Shown: positions 1-5,018 of the stretch, one piece after another | How positions within the stretch are numbered: the stretch's first letter is position 1 | How the letters are laid out: each line of letters begins with the position of its first letter | NCBI GenBank assembly: GCA_949286405.1 | Contig: CASECH010000030.1 | Span: forward strand, 1-8,843 | Length of the DNA stretch: 8,843 nt | Source of the DNA: an uncultured bacterium | GTDB taxonomy: Bacteria > Cyanobacteriota > Vampirovibrionia > Gastranaerophilales > Gastranaerophilaceae | Direction: 5' to 3' | Notes under the pieces: generated by a model | Databases searched by the model: none | What the model saw: only the letters and a program-made list of their open reading frames with translations | What the model was told of the DNA's origin: nothing | Made by a program: the position numbers and the translations under genes

Positions 1-522
1 ATCCAATTCACTCGCTACAAGTGCTGAAAGTTTGTCGTTATCAGAAAAACATACTTGCATATGCTCAAACTGAGGGTGTACTTCAACTGTAGATACGGTA
101 TCGTTTTGGTTTATGATAGGTACGACACCAAGTTCAAGTAATTTATTTAGAGTTGTTCTCAAGCTCAAATATCGTTGTCTTACAGAAAAATCATCTTCTG
201 TAAGTAGAATTTGTGATGCAACAAGCCCATATGTATCAAAACCTGTTTCGTAAATTGACATTAATTTCCCTTGCCCAATAGCTGCGCAGGCTTGTTTTAG
301 AGCTACACCTTCAGTACTGTCAAGACCAAGACGCTTTTTCCCAAGCCCTACAGCTCCTGAAGTTATTACAATTACCTCTTTGCCTTGTCTTGCAAGATGA
401 GAAAGGTCTTCGATAAATGAAAAAACTCTCGGTAATGATACATAACCATCATCACCTCTTAAAATATTTGTTCCCAATTTGAAAACGATACGTTTTGCAC
501 TAATAAATTCTTTTCTATCCAT
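1..522 (-). CDS. proB: Glutamate 5-kinase, N-terminal 174 residues (runs off the left edge)
   Basis: The product phosphorylates L-glutamate to gamma-glutamyl phosphate with ATP, the first and usually feedback-controlled step of cytosolic proline synthesis. I translated it by hand from the ATG at 522; the frame stays open to base 1, so the C-terminal part is outside the window. Amino-acid-kinase-fold motifs are visible in order: FKLGTN (K15, G17, phosphate-binding strand), ITSGAVGLG (S55-G56, substrate loop), a GQGKLM segment followed by QILLT, then INQNDT (N138-D141) and SDNDKLSA (160-167), the family's glutamate/nucleotide-binding signatures. Family members are about 260 residues, or about 370 with a C-terminal PUA domain; which applies here cannot be seen. 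It is the last visible gene of a minus-strand block, 24 bp after the SemiSWEET-like gene. No Shine-Dalgarno precedes the ATG, but a perfect TATAAT ends 6 nt before it. Confidence 0.95.
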   Translation of the reverse strand, partial: MDRKEFISAKRIVFKLGTNILRGDDGYVSLPRVFSFIEDLSHLARQGKEVIVITSGAVGLGKKRLGLDSTEGVALKQACAAIGQGKLMSIYETGFDTYGLVASQILLTEDDFSVRQRYLSLRTTLNKLLELGVVPIINQNDTVSTVEVHPQFEHMQVCFSDNDKLSALVASELD

Positions 523-528
523 AATTTT

Positions 529-534
529 ATTATA
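529..534 (-). promoter_or_regulatory. -10 box just upstream of proB, predicting a leaderless transcript
   Basis: The minus strand reads TATAAT here, a perfect -10 consensus, followed by six bases and then the proB ATG. Initiation about 7 nt downstream would fall on or next to the A of the ATG, and there is no Shine-Dalgarno. No convincing -35 hexamer is found at 16-18 nt spacing; a TTGAAA (555-560) sits at 20 nt, which is too far. In AT-rich DNA a TATAAT can arise by chance, so confidence is modest. It would give proB an internal promoter inside the minus-strand block. Confidence 0.4.
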
Positions 535-546
535 TTACAAATAAAT

Positions 547-858
547 TTAATCGATTTCAACTTCTTGGTTAATTTCTATTTCATTTTTTTTATCTGATAT
601 AGGAGCTTTGTTGTCTTTGTATAGCCAATACAGGTACATATCTACCATCAAGAAGAATGTATTTAAGATATACAGCCAAAATACCCAGTCCATATTATCC
701 AATACTTTGTGTGCAATACCGCATATGTAGCCAAGTAGTATTAACATAGAAAAATGAATACTTTTTCCATGTACACATTTACATTTATAAGTTTTTAAGG
801 CTGCTACAGGCCAGCTAATTCCGAAACAAACCATCATTCCTGCTTCAAATACGCTCAT
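547..858 (-). CDS. Small three-helix membrane protein, SemiSWEET/PQ-loop-like
   Basis: This 103-residue protein has three predicted membrane segments (about residues 5-22, 37-53 and 58-79) and a charged, acidic C-terminal tail (81-103) probably in the cytoplasm. The pattern S-x-P-x-A-x-x-K-x-x-K (S15 to K25), followed by K32-S33 after a short basic loop, and an asparagine early in helix 3 (N66), resembles the three-helix SemiSWEET/PQ-loop fold. The usual PQ pair is here P17-V18 and the helix-2 segment GYICGIAHK is not typical of sugar SemiSWEETs, so sugar transport should not be assumed. I recall similar small hypothetical proteins in other gut bacteria. SemiSWEETs work as dimers, so a single three-helix unit is the expected size. 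A good Shine-Dalgarno (AGGAAGG, 864-870) lies 5 nt before the ATG. The gene is 18 bp after the 207-residue gene and 24 bp before proB, suggesting co-transcription. The fold call is inference; the substrate is unknown. Confidence 0.6.
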   Translation of the reverse strand: MSVFEAGMMVCFGISWPVAALKTYKCKCVHGKSIHFSMLILLGYICGIAHKVLDNMDWVFWLYILNTFFLMVDMYLYWLYKDNKAPISDKKNEIEINQEVEID

Positions 859-863
859 TTTTA

Positions 864-870
864 CCTTCCT
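864..870 (-). promoter_or_regulatory. Ribosome binding site of the SemiSWEET-like gene
   Basis: AGGAAGG on the minus strand sits 5 nt before the ATG at 858 and supports that start. It contrasts with proB, the next gene, which has none. Confidence 0.6.
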
Positions 871-876
871 ATTTAT

Positions 877-1500
877 TTACGCTTTTGTATCAATTTTATT
901 ATTATTTTGAGATTTTTCAAATCCTAAACATTTCATAATCGGATGAAGTATGTGATTGCTTAGTTCAGAAGCAATCCAAGCAAGACCGATTACTGTACCG
1001 ACAAGATTACTTAATTCCAAAGCTCCTTTTGCAACAGGAAATTCAGGAGGTTTTTCTTCACTAAGTAATTTTTGTTTTAAAGTCGCTGTGTCATTTTGTG
1101 AAATCTTTAAATTATCTGATATTTTTTGTAGTAGTTTATTGTTTTTACGCTCATTTTTCGGTAACCCTGCAAGTTTAGCATAGGCAAGATATTCATTAGC
1201 ATCTTTAAACATTGGCAAATCTTTATCACCTTTTAGAATTTTTTGAGCAAGTTTAAATCCATATCTTTTGAAAAATAGTGGAATCATTGTCAGATAAATG
1301 CCTAAACAAAGAAGTTGGTATAGTCCTTCTTTGGTTGCAGCATATTTTCTTGTGTCTTTGTCGACATTTTTATCCATCATAATTGCTGCAGGACGACCCG
1401 TTGCTTTGAATATTGACTCGGTTGTTACCGTATATTTTGTGTTCATTGCAAAATTTGCAAACTTAGGATTGGTAAGAATAGTAGCTATTTTATCTATCAT
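877..1500 (-). CDS. Lineage-type membrane protein with RP-x3-MMDK motif, longer paralogue (207 aa)
   Basis: I do not recognise a named family. The protein shares with its upstream neighbour a motif of identical spacing: RP (36-37), x3, MMDK (41-44), x6, R51, x, Y53, x, A55, x2, EGL (58-60). A hydrophobic segment follows directly (about 59-80). A long charged, probably helical linker (about 85-155, rich in Lys/Asp/Glu) leads to a second hydrophobic segment (about 157-190) ending in an N-x4-P-x3-K pattern also present in the neighbour. The 30 residues before the motif are mildly amphipathic and there is no signal peptide. A two-helix inner-membrane hairpin with a large soluble loop fits best, but topology is inferred. 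The gene starts inside the end of the 173-residue gene (ATGA overlap at 1497-1500), so the two should be translationally coupled. It is very probably a real gene given motif conservation, coupling and a strong Shine-Dalgarno; function unknown. Confidence 0.8.
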   Translation of the reverse strand: MIDKIATILTNPKFANFAMNTKYTVTTESIFKATGRPAAIMMDKNVDKDTRKYAATKEGLYQLLCLGIYLTMIPLFFKRYGFKLAQKILKGDKDLPMFKDANEYLAYAKLAGLPKNERKNNKLLQKISDNLKISQNDTATLKQKLLSEEKPPEFPVAKGALELSNLVGTVIGLAWIASELSNHILHPIMKCLGFEKSQNNNKIDTKA

Positions 1501-2018
1501 AGTCCACCTCCTATTCTCAATCCTGAGTTAAAGTTGTTATAAATCCTATTGTATTGCAGATTTGTAAAAGTTGGGTTTGTTTTTGGTTTTTGTATTGATT
1601 CGTGCCTTTTCAAATTTTTCTTTTGAAATTTATCTAATAGAGGCTTTGTTGCATAGTTACATATCCCAGGGATTATAAAAAGTGCAGTTAAACTTACACT
1701 AATTAGTGAAAGAGTTGATTTTAGCTGAGGTAATTTATCTAATTTATTTGTCTTTTTTGCAATATGATGTGCAAGTTTATTTACTCCTGTGTTTGTAATT
1801 AAGTATGAACCAAAGGCAACAACTCCGGTAAGACCTTCTCTAAATGCTGTATATGTTCTTGATTTTTTTTCTTGTTTTTTATCCATCATTGTAAATGTCG
1901 GGCGTAAAATGCCTTTAGATGCGGCAATAGTTAGTGCTCCATATACAGCATCATTGTTTTTTCCGAGTTTCATACAAAGATTTTTGAAGTTTTTTTGAAA
2001 TGGGGTTAAATTATTCAT
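1497..2018 (-). CDS. Lineage-type membrane protein with RP-x3-MMDK motif, shorter paralogue (173 aa)
   Basis: This is the first gene of the minus-strand block and a diverged tandem copy of the next gene. Counting from the ATG at 2018, the shared motif is RP (39-40), x3, MMDK (44-47), x6, R54, x, Y56, x, A58, x2, EGL (61-63), with the same spacing as in the neighbour. Hydrophobic segments follow at about 62-85 and 98-122, the second ending in N-x4-P-x3-K. The linker between them is much shorter than in the 207-residue copy, and the C-terminus is a basic, Asn-rich tail ending in three glycines that overlap the neighbour's Shine-Dalgarno. A longer reading from a TTG at 2033 adds five residues; I prefer the ATG because of codon type and a weak GGA about 10 nt upstream. 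Unknown function. The family seems restricted to the Melainabacteria-like lineage as far as I can recall, which a search would have to confirm. Confidence 0.78.
   Translation of the reverse strand: MNNLTPFQKNFKNLCMKLGKNNDAVYGALTIAASKGILRPTFTMMDKKQEKKSRTYTAFREGLTGVVAFGSYLITNTGVNKLAHHIAKKTNKLDKLPQLKSTLSLISVSLTALFIIPGICNYATKPLLDKFQKKNLKRHESIQKPKTNPTFTNLQYNRIYNNFNSGLRIGGGL
1507..1512 (-). promoter_or_regulatory. Strong Shine-Dalgarno inside the end of the upstream gene
   Basis: The minus strand reads AGGAGG 6 nt before the ATG at 1500, a full consensus site embedded in the last codons (Gly-Gly-Gly-Leu) of the 173-residue gene. Together with the ATGA start/stop overlap it fixes the start of the 207-residue gene and predicts coupled translation of the two paralogues. 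Confidence 0.75.
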
Positions 2019-2037
2019 AGTTTTTTCCAGCAATTGT

Positions 2038-2065
2038 ATACTAACACTTTAAATTTGAATTTCAA
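2038..2065 (-). promoter_or_regulatory. Possible promoter of the tandem-paralogue block
   Basis: On the minus strand TTGAAA (2060-2065) is followed after 16 nt by TAGTAT (2038-2043), which matches -10 consensus at four of six positions; TATACA (2035-2040) is an alternative at 19 nt. Initiation would fall near 2031, leaving a leader of about 13 nt before the ATG at 2018. It lies within the inverted repeat at 2046-2075. Only moderate support. Confidence 0.35.
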
Positions 2066-2075
2066 TATTTAAAGT
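2046..2075. repeat. 9-bp perfect inverted repeat in the divergent alr spacer
   Basis: ACTTTAAAT (2046-2054) and ATTTAAAGT (2067-2075) are exact reverse complements with a 12-bp spacer that itself contains TTGAA-T-TTCAA (2055-2065), offset by half a base from the outer centre. The element covers the presumed -35 of the minus-strand block and lies 11 bp upstream of the alr -35. An operator for a dimeric regulator is plausible; as RNA the stem would be almost all A-U and weak, so a terminator is unlikely. Confidence 0.45.
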
Positions 2076-2086
2076 TTATATAATTC

Positions 2087-2115
2087 TTGATATGGAATTG
2101 ATTTAGTATTATACT
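2087..2115 (+). promoter_or_regulatory. Sigma-70-type promoter of alr, nearly leaderless
   Basis: TTGATA (2087-2092), a 17-nt spacer and TATACT (2110-2115) make a good vegetative promoter. Only nine bases separate the -10 from the alr ATG at 2125, so initiation near 2122 would leave a leader of about 3 nt. No Shine-Dalgarno is present before the ATG, in agreement with a leaderless message. Confidence 0.65.
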
Positions 2116-2124
2116 TAATTTGCT

Positions 2125-3303
2125 ATGAAAAATGTAAGACAATCAAATGTAAATATTCACAGGGATAGCTGGGTCGAAATTAATTTAGAAAACTTAGCTT
2201 TTAATATGAAAAATATCAAAAAAAATACTCCTAAAGGGGTTAAAGTGCTTGCAGTAGTAAAGGCTGATGCGTATGGACATGGTGCGGTAATGCTCGCTCC
2301 TACTCTTTTAGCTTCAGGTGCTGATATGTTAGGAGTTGCTTCGATTGATGAAGGACTTGATTTGAGGCAGGCAAAAATAAACAGTGATATCCTCGTGCTA
2401 GGTGCAGTTCCTGTTTGGGCTGTAGAAAGTGCTGCAAAAGAAAATATTGCTATTTCTGTTTTTCTTGAAGAACATCTTGAGGCTTGTAGACAGACTTTTG
2501 AAAGAACAGGTATAAAGCCAATGGCCCATGTAAAGCTTGATACTGGCATGAATAGAATAGGTGTTTCTTGTGATGAGGCCGTAGAATTTATAAAAAAAGT
2601 TCGTGAAGCAGATTATTTGGATTTTCGAGGAGTATTTACTCACCTTGCTAATGCAGAAGTGATAGAAAAAACACAAATTCAAATAGATAGATGGAATTCT
2701 GTTATTTCTAAAATTAGTACAGAAGGGCTTTTGTTGCATATTTTAAATACTGCAGGAGCTATGTGCTATGATGTCCCAAATTCCAATATGCGTCGTGCAG
2801 GTATAGCATTATATGGATTGTATCCGGATTTGCCAGATAATAATGAAATTAAAAAAGAATTTGATAACTCCGATGAAAGTAATCGTATTGTAAATAATAT
2901 GGTTAGAAAGCCTGATTTAAAACCTTTGTTGTCTTTGAAGGCAAGGATTGTAAATATTCATAGTGCAAAAGATGGTGAAGGTGTTAGTTATGGTCACACA
3001 TTTGTAGCAAGTGGAACACGAAAAATAGCTACTGTACCTTTAGGCTATGCAGATGGTGTTCCAAGAGCTTTGTCTAACAAAATATTAGGGATATTAAACG
3101 GTCAAAGAGTTCCTCAGGTTGGAAACATAACAATGGATCAAATGATGTTTGATATTACTGGAGTTGATGCTTCTTTGGGTGATGTTATTACTATGTTAGA
3201 TGAAGAAAATACAATTGATGAATGGGCTAAGATTGTTGGAACAATTAATTATGAGTTGACTTGTAGGTTAAAAGTTCGTTTGCCAAGAGTATATACACGA
3301 TAG
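2125..3303 (+). CDS. alr: Alanine racemase
   Basis: This PLP enzyme interconverts L- and D-alanine in the cytosol, supplying D-Ala for the peptidoglycan stem peptide. The N-terminal barrel carries VVKADAYGHG with K46 as the PLP Schiff-base lysine. KLDTGMNRIG marks the barrel middle, and the C-terminal beta domain has VSYGHTF with Y289, the second catalytic base, then PLGYADGVPR and GNITMDQMM (the residues reached by the partner subunit in the dimer). At 392 residues it is slightly long. The excess is mainly a charged, Asn/Asp/Glu/Lys-rich insertion of about 20 residues after LYGLYPD, just before the LSLKARIVNI strand that begins the C-terminal domain. The first 13 residues (Asn/Gln-rich, before SWVEINLENL) are a short extension. 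lpdA follows after 13 bp and is probably co-transcribed. alr is divergent from the tandem-paralogue block. Confidence 0.96.
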   Translation: MKNVRQSNVNIHRDSWVEINLENLAFNMKNIKKNTPKGVKVLAVVKADAYGHGAVMLAPTLLASGADMLGVASIDEGLDLRQAKINSDILVLGAVPVWAVESAAKENIAISVFLEEHLEACRQTFERTGIKPMAHVKLDTGMNRIGVSCDEAVEFIKKVREADYLDFRGVFTHLANAEVIEKTQIQIDRWNSVISKISTEGLLLHILNTAGAMCYDVPNSNMRRAGIALYGLYPDLPDNNEIKKEFDNSDESNRIVNNMVRKPDLKPLLSLKARIVNIHSAKDGEGVSYGHTFVASGTRKIATVPLGYADGVPRALSNKILGILNGQRVPQVGNITMDQMMFDITGVDASLGDVITMLDEENTIDEWAKIVGTINYELTCRLKVRLPRVYTR

Positions 3304-3305
3304 GT

Positions 3306-3311
3306 AGAGGG
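3306..3311 (+). promoter_or_regulatory. Ribosome binding site of lpdA
   Basis: AGAGGG sits 5 nt before the ATG at 3317, in the short gap after the alr stop. It supports that start and reading of both genes from one message. Confidence 0.6.
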
Positions 3312-3316
3312 TTAAA

Positions 3317-4570
3317 ATGACAGAAAAATATGATTTAGGAGTTATAGGCGGAGGTCCTGCCGGATATACTGCTGCATTAAATGCCAAAGCGAAGGGGATG
3401 AGTGTTGTATTATTTGAAAAAGACAAACTCGGAGGGGTTTGCCTTAATCGAGGTTGTATTCCAACAAAAGCAATTCTTCATTCAGCAGAAGTTTTTGAAG
3501 ATTTGAAATGTGCAGAAAATTTAGGTATTTCTGTTGGGGATGATATCTCTGTTGATTATTTAAAAGTTATTGAATATAAAGATAAAGTTGTTGAAAAAGT
3601 TAGAAAAGCTCTTGAGTTAACGATAAAAAATTCAGGAATAAAGGTCGTATATGCTCAGGCTGAGCCTAATACTAAAGACGGAAAAATTTCGGGTGTTATC
3701 GCAGATGGTGAAGTTTATGAATGCGACAAAGTCATTATGGCCGTAGGTTCTTCTCCTAGAGAATTACCTGCTTTACGTTTTGATCATGAGTTTATTTTAA
3801 GTTCTGATGATATTTTAAAACTTTCTAACCTCCCAAAAAGTATTGCGATAATAGGTTCCGGTGCTATCGGTATTGAGTGGGCGAGAATTTTTTCAGCTTT
3901 TGGTGCAGAAGTTACTATTATTGAAGCTGCTGAACATCTTTTGCCTATTGCAGATGTTGAGGTTTCAAAAAGGATAGAAAGAATTTTTAAGGCAAAAAAA
4001 ATAAAAATGTATCTTTTGAATTCTGTTGAAAAAGTTGAAAATAAGAGTCTTTACTTGTCTTCAGGTGAAGTTATTAACCCTGAATGTGTATTGCTGGCTA
4101 TTGGAAGAGTTTCAAATGAGAAAGACAAGATTGATGGAATGACTTATCTTGGAGATGTTTGTGGAGAGATTCAACTTGCACATTATGCTATAAAACAAGC
4201 TATAGATAAGATATGTGGTGTTAAATTTGAAACAGATTTAGTGCCATCAGTAGTGTACGGAAATCCTGAAATCGCATGGATAGGTAAACGTGAACAAGAT
4301 TTGGAGGAAGGTAGTTATAAAAAGTCTACACTTCTTATTTCTGCTTTGGGTAAATCTCATTGTGACAATTCGACTGATGGATTTATAAAGCTTTTGTCTT
4401 GTGATGGATATATTGTTGGTGCTCATATAGTATCAAAAGAAGCATCCTCTTTGATTCAGCAGGTTGCAATTGCAATGCAAAGTAGGGTAAGCGTTGACAA
4501 ACTAAAGGAAGTTTGTTTTGCTCACCCTACATATTCTGAAGGAATTTTTGAATGCTTATTTAGGTTCTAA
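3317..4570 (+). CDS. lpdA: Dihydrolipoamide dehydrogenase (E3), internally shortened
   Basis: The flavoprotein reoxidises dihydrolipoyl groups with NAD+ in 2-oxoacid dehydrogenase or glycine cleavage complexes. Visible motifs in order: FAD-binding GGGPAG (11-16), redox disulfide CLNRGC (C42, C47) followed by IPTK, NAD-binding GSGAIG (180-185), LAIGR (260-264), FAD-contacting GD (279-280), PEIAWIG in the interface domain and HPTYSE (H403, E408), the catalytic dyad contributed across the dimer. These rule in an active E3 or a very close relative rather than glutathione or mercuric reductase. The length of 417 is well below the usual 460-475. Most of the loss is between AIGR and GD, where 14 residues replace the roughly 40 normally present, and that stretch includes a small beta hairpin before the second FAD motif. 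The frame is intact, so this is not a frameshift. No lipoyl domain is fused. It follows alr by 13 bp, and its stop overlaps the convergent secreted-protein gene by 4 bp. Confidence 0.92.
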   Translation: MTEKYDLGVIGGGPAGYTAALNAKAKGMSVVLFEKDKLGGVCLNRGCIPTKAILHSAEVFEDLKCAENLGISVGDDISVDYLKVIEYKDKVVEKVRKALELTIKNSGIKVVYAQAEPNTKDGKISGVIADGEVYECDKVIMAVGSSPRELPALRFDHEFILSSDDILKLSNLPKSIAIIGSGAIGIEWARIFSAFGAEVTIIEAAEHLLPIADVEVSKRIERIFKAKKIKMYLLNSVEKVENKSLYLSSGEVINPECVLLAIGRVSNEKDKIDGMTYLGDVCGEIQLAHYAIKQAIDKICGVKFETDLVPSVVYGNPEIAWIGKREQDLEEGSYKKSTLLISALGKSHCDNSTDGFIKLLSCDGYIVGAHIVSKEASSLIQQVAIAMQSRVSVDKLKEVCFAHPTYSEGIFECLFRF

Positions 4571-4836
4571 AATTTACCTTTAAAGCCGCTAGTTGTTCCA
4601 AAATTGTAATAAGAGTTAGGTGAATTAGCACGAGAAGGGTTACCTACTCGAACTTTTCTTTCTTTTTTTTGTTTAGAGCTTACAGGAACTTGTTCTTCTA
4701 CATAATTAGTTTCGCTTTGTGAGTATTGAATGTAGTTTGAATTAGAATCTTCTTCAAAATTCATATCACTATTTTGTGCTGCATATACGCAATTTGCAAA
4801 AGTTAGCAAACATAAAATTAAAAGAAATTTTTTCAT
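4567..4836 (-). CDS. Small secreted protein with acidic then basic halves, unknown function
   Basis: I do not recognise this 89-residue protein. It starts with a clear signal peptide: MKK, a hydrophobic core of about 10 residues (LLILCLLTFA) and a VYA-A cleavage context near residues 19-20. C16 is not in a proper lipobox (N at -1), so a lipoprotein is unlikely. The mature part of about 70 residues has no cysteine. It is acidic and Asn/Ser/Tyr-rich up to about residue 50 (several Glu/Asp) and strongly basic afterwards (KQKKERKVRVG), ending in a Gly/Phe/Asn tail with GFKGKF. The start is decided by AAGGAG at 4846-4851: it sits 9 nt before the ATG at 4836 but abuts the upstream in-frame ATG at 4845, which would also weaken the signal peptide by three residues. 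The gene has its own good promoter and its stop overlaps the lpdA stop. It looks disordered and exported. Confidence 0.65.
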   Translation of the reverse strand: MKKFLLILCLLTFANCVYAAQNSDMNFEEDSNSNYIQYSQSETNYVEEQVPVSSKQKKERKVRVGNPSRANSPNSYYNFGTTSGFKGKF

Positions 4837-4845
4837 ATTTAACAT

Positions 4846-4851
4846 CTCCTT
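4846..4851 (-). promoter_or_regulatory. Ribosome binding site that decides the start of the small secreted protein
   Basis: AAGGAG on the minus strand leaves no room before the ATG at 4845 but has a workable 9-nt spacing to the ATG at 4836. The shorter protein, beginning MKKF, is therefore favoured. Confidence 0.55.
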
Positions 4852-4872
4852 TTATTCTAAGTACTTATTCCC

Positions 4873-4901
4873 ATTATAGCTGTTAAAGTATCAAAAATCA
4901 A
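4873..4901 (-). promoter_or_regulatory. Sigma-70-type promoter of the small secreted-protein gene
   Basis: The minus strand has TTGATT (4896-4901), a 17-nt spacer and a perfect TATAAT (4873-4878). Initiation near 4866 gives a leader of about 30 nt that includes the Shine-Dalgarno. It is back to back with the lipA promoter, about 83 bp apart. Confidence 0.6.
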
Positions 4902-4984
4902 TATTTTTGTTAGTATTTTTACATGTTCGTTAGGTATAGAAAAATTGATAAAATAACAATTACTATACATTATTGATTTACTAT

Positions 4985-5012
4985 TTGTCATATTAAATTT
5001 AGGTATTATGAT
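4985..5012 (+). promoter_or_regulatory. Sigma-70-type promoter of lipA, predicted leaderless
   Basis: TTGTCA (4985-4990), a 16-nt spacer and TATGAT (5007-5012) form a near-consensus promoter. The lipA ATG begins six bases after the -10, so initiation about 7 nt downstream falls on the A of the start codon. No Shine-Dalgarno is present. An 8-bp direct repeat TTAGGTAT occurs at 4930-4937 and again at 4999-5006, the second copy abutting the -10. Confidence 0.6.
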
Positions 5013-5018
5013 AGTGTT

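Noticed and set aside
956..1183. Plus-strand open frame of 75 codons
   Set aside because: It lies wholly antisense to the 207-residue gene, has no ribosome binding site or family motif, and is a shadow of the coding frame opposite.
2019..2033. TTG start extending the 173-residue gene by five residues
   Set aside because: The TTG has no Shine-Dalgarno and the ATG at 2018 is the better codon; the difference is small and cannot be settled here.
2157..2739. Two minus-strand open frames inside alr
   Set aside because: Both are antisense to a clearly conserved alr reading frame and show no recognisable motif.
4943..4961. AATTG/CAATT inverted repeat in the lipA upstream spacer
   Set aside because: A 5-bp AT-rich arm with a loop of about 9 nt is expected often by chance.
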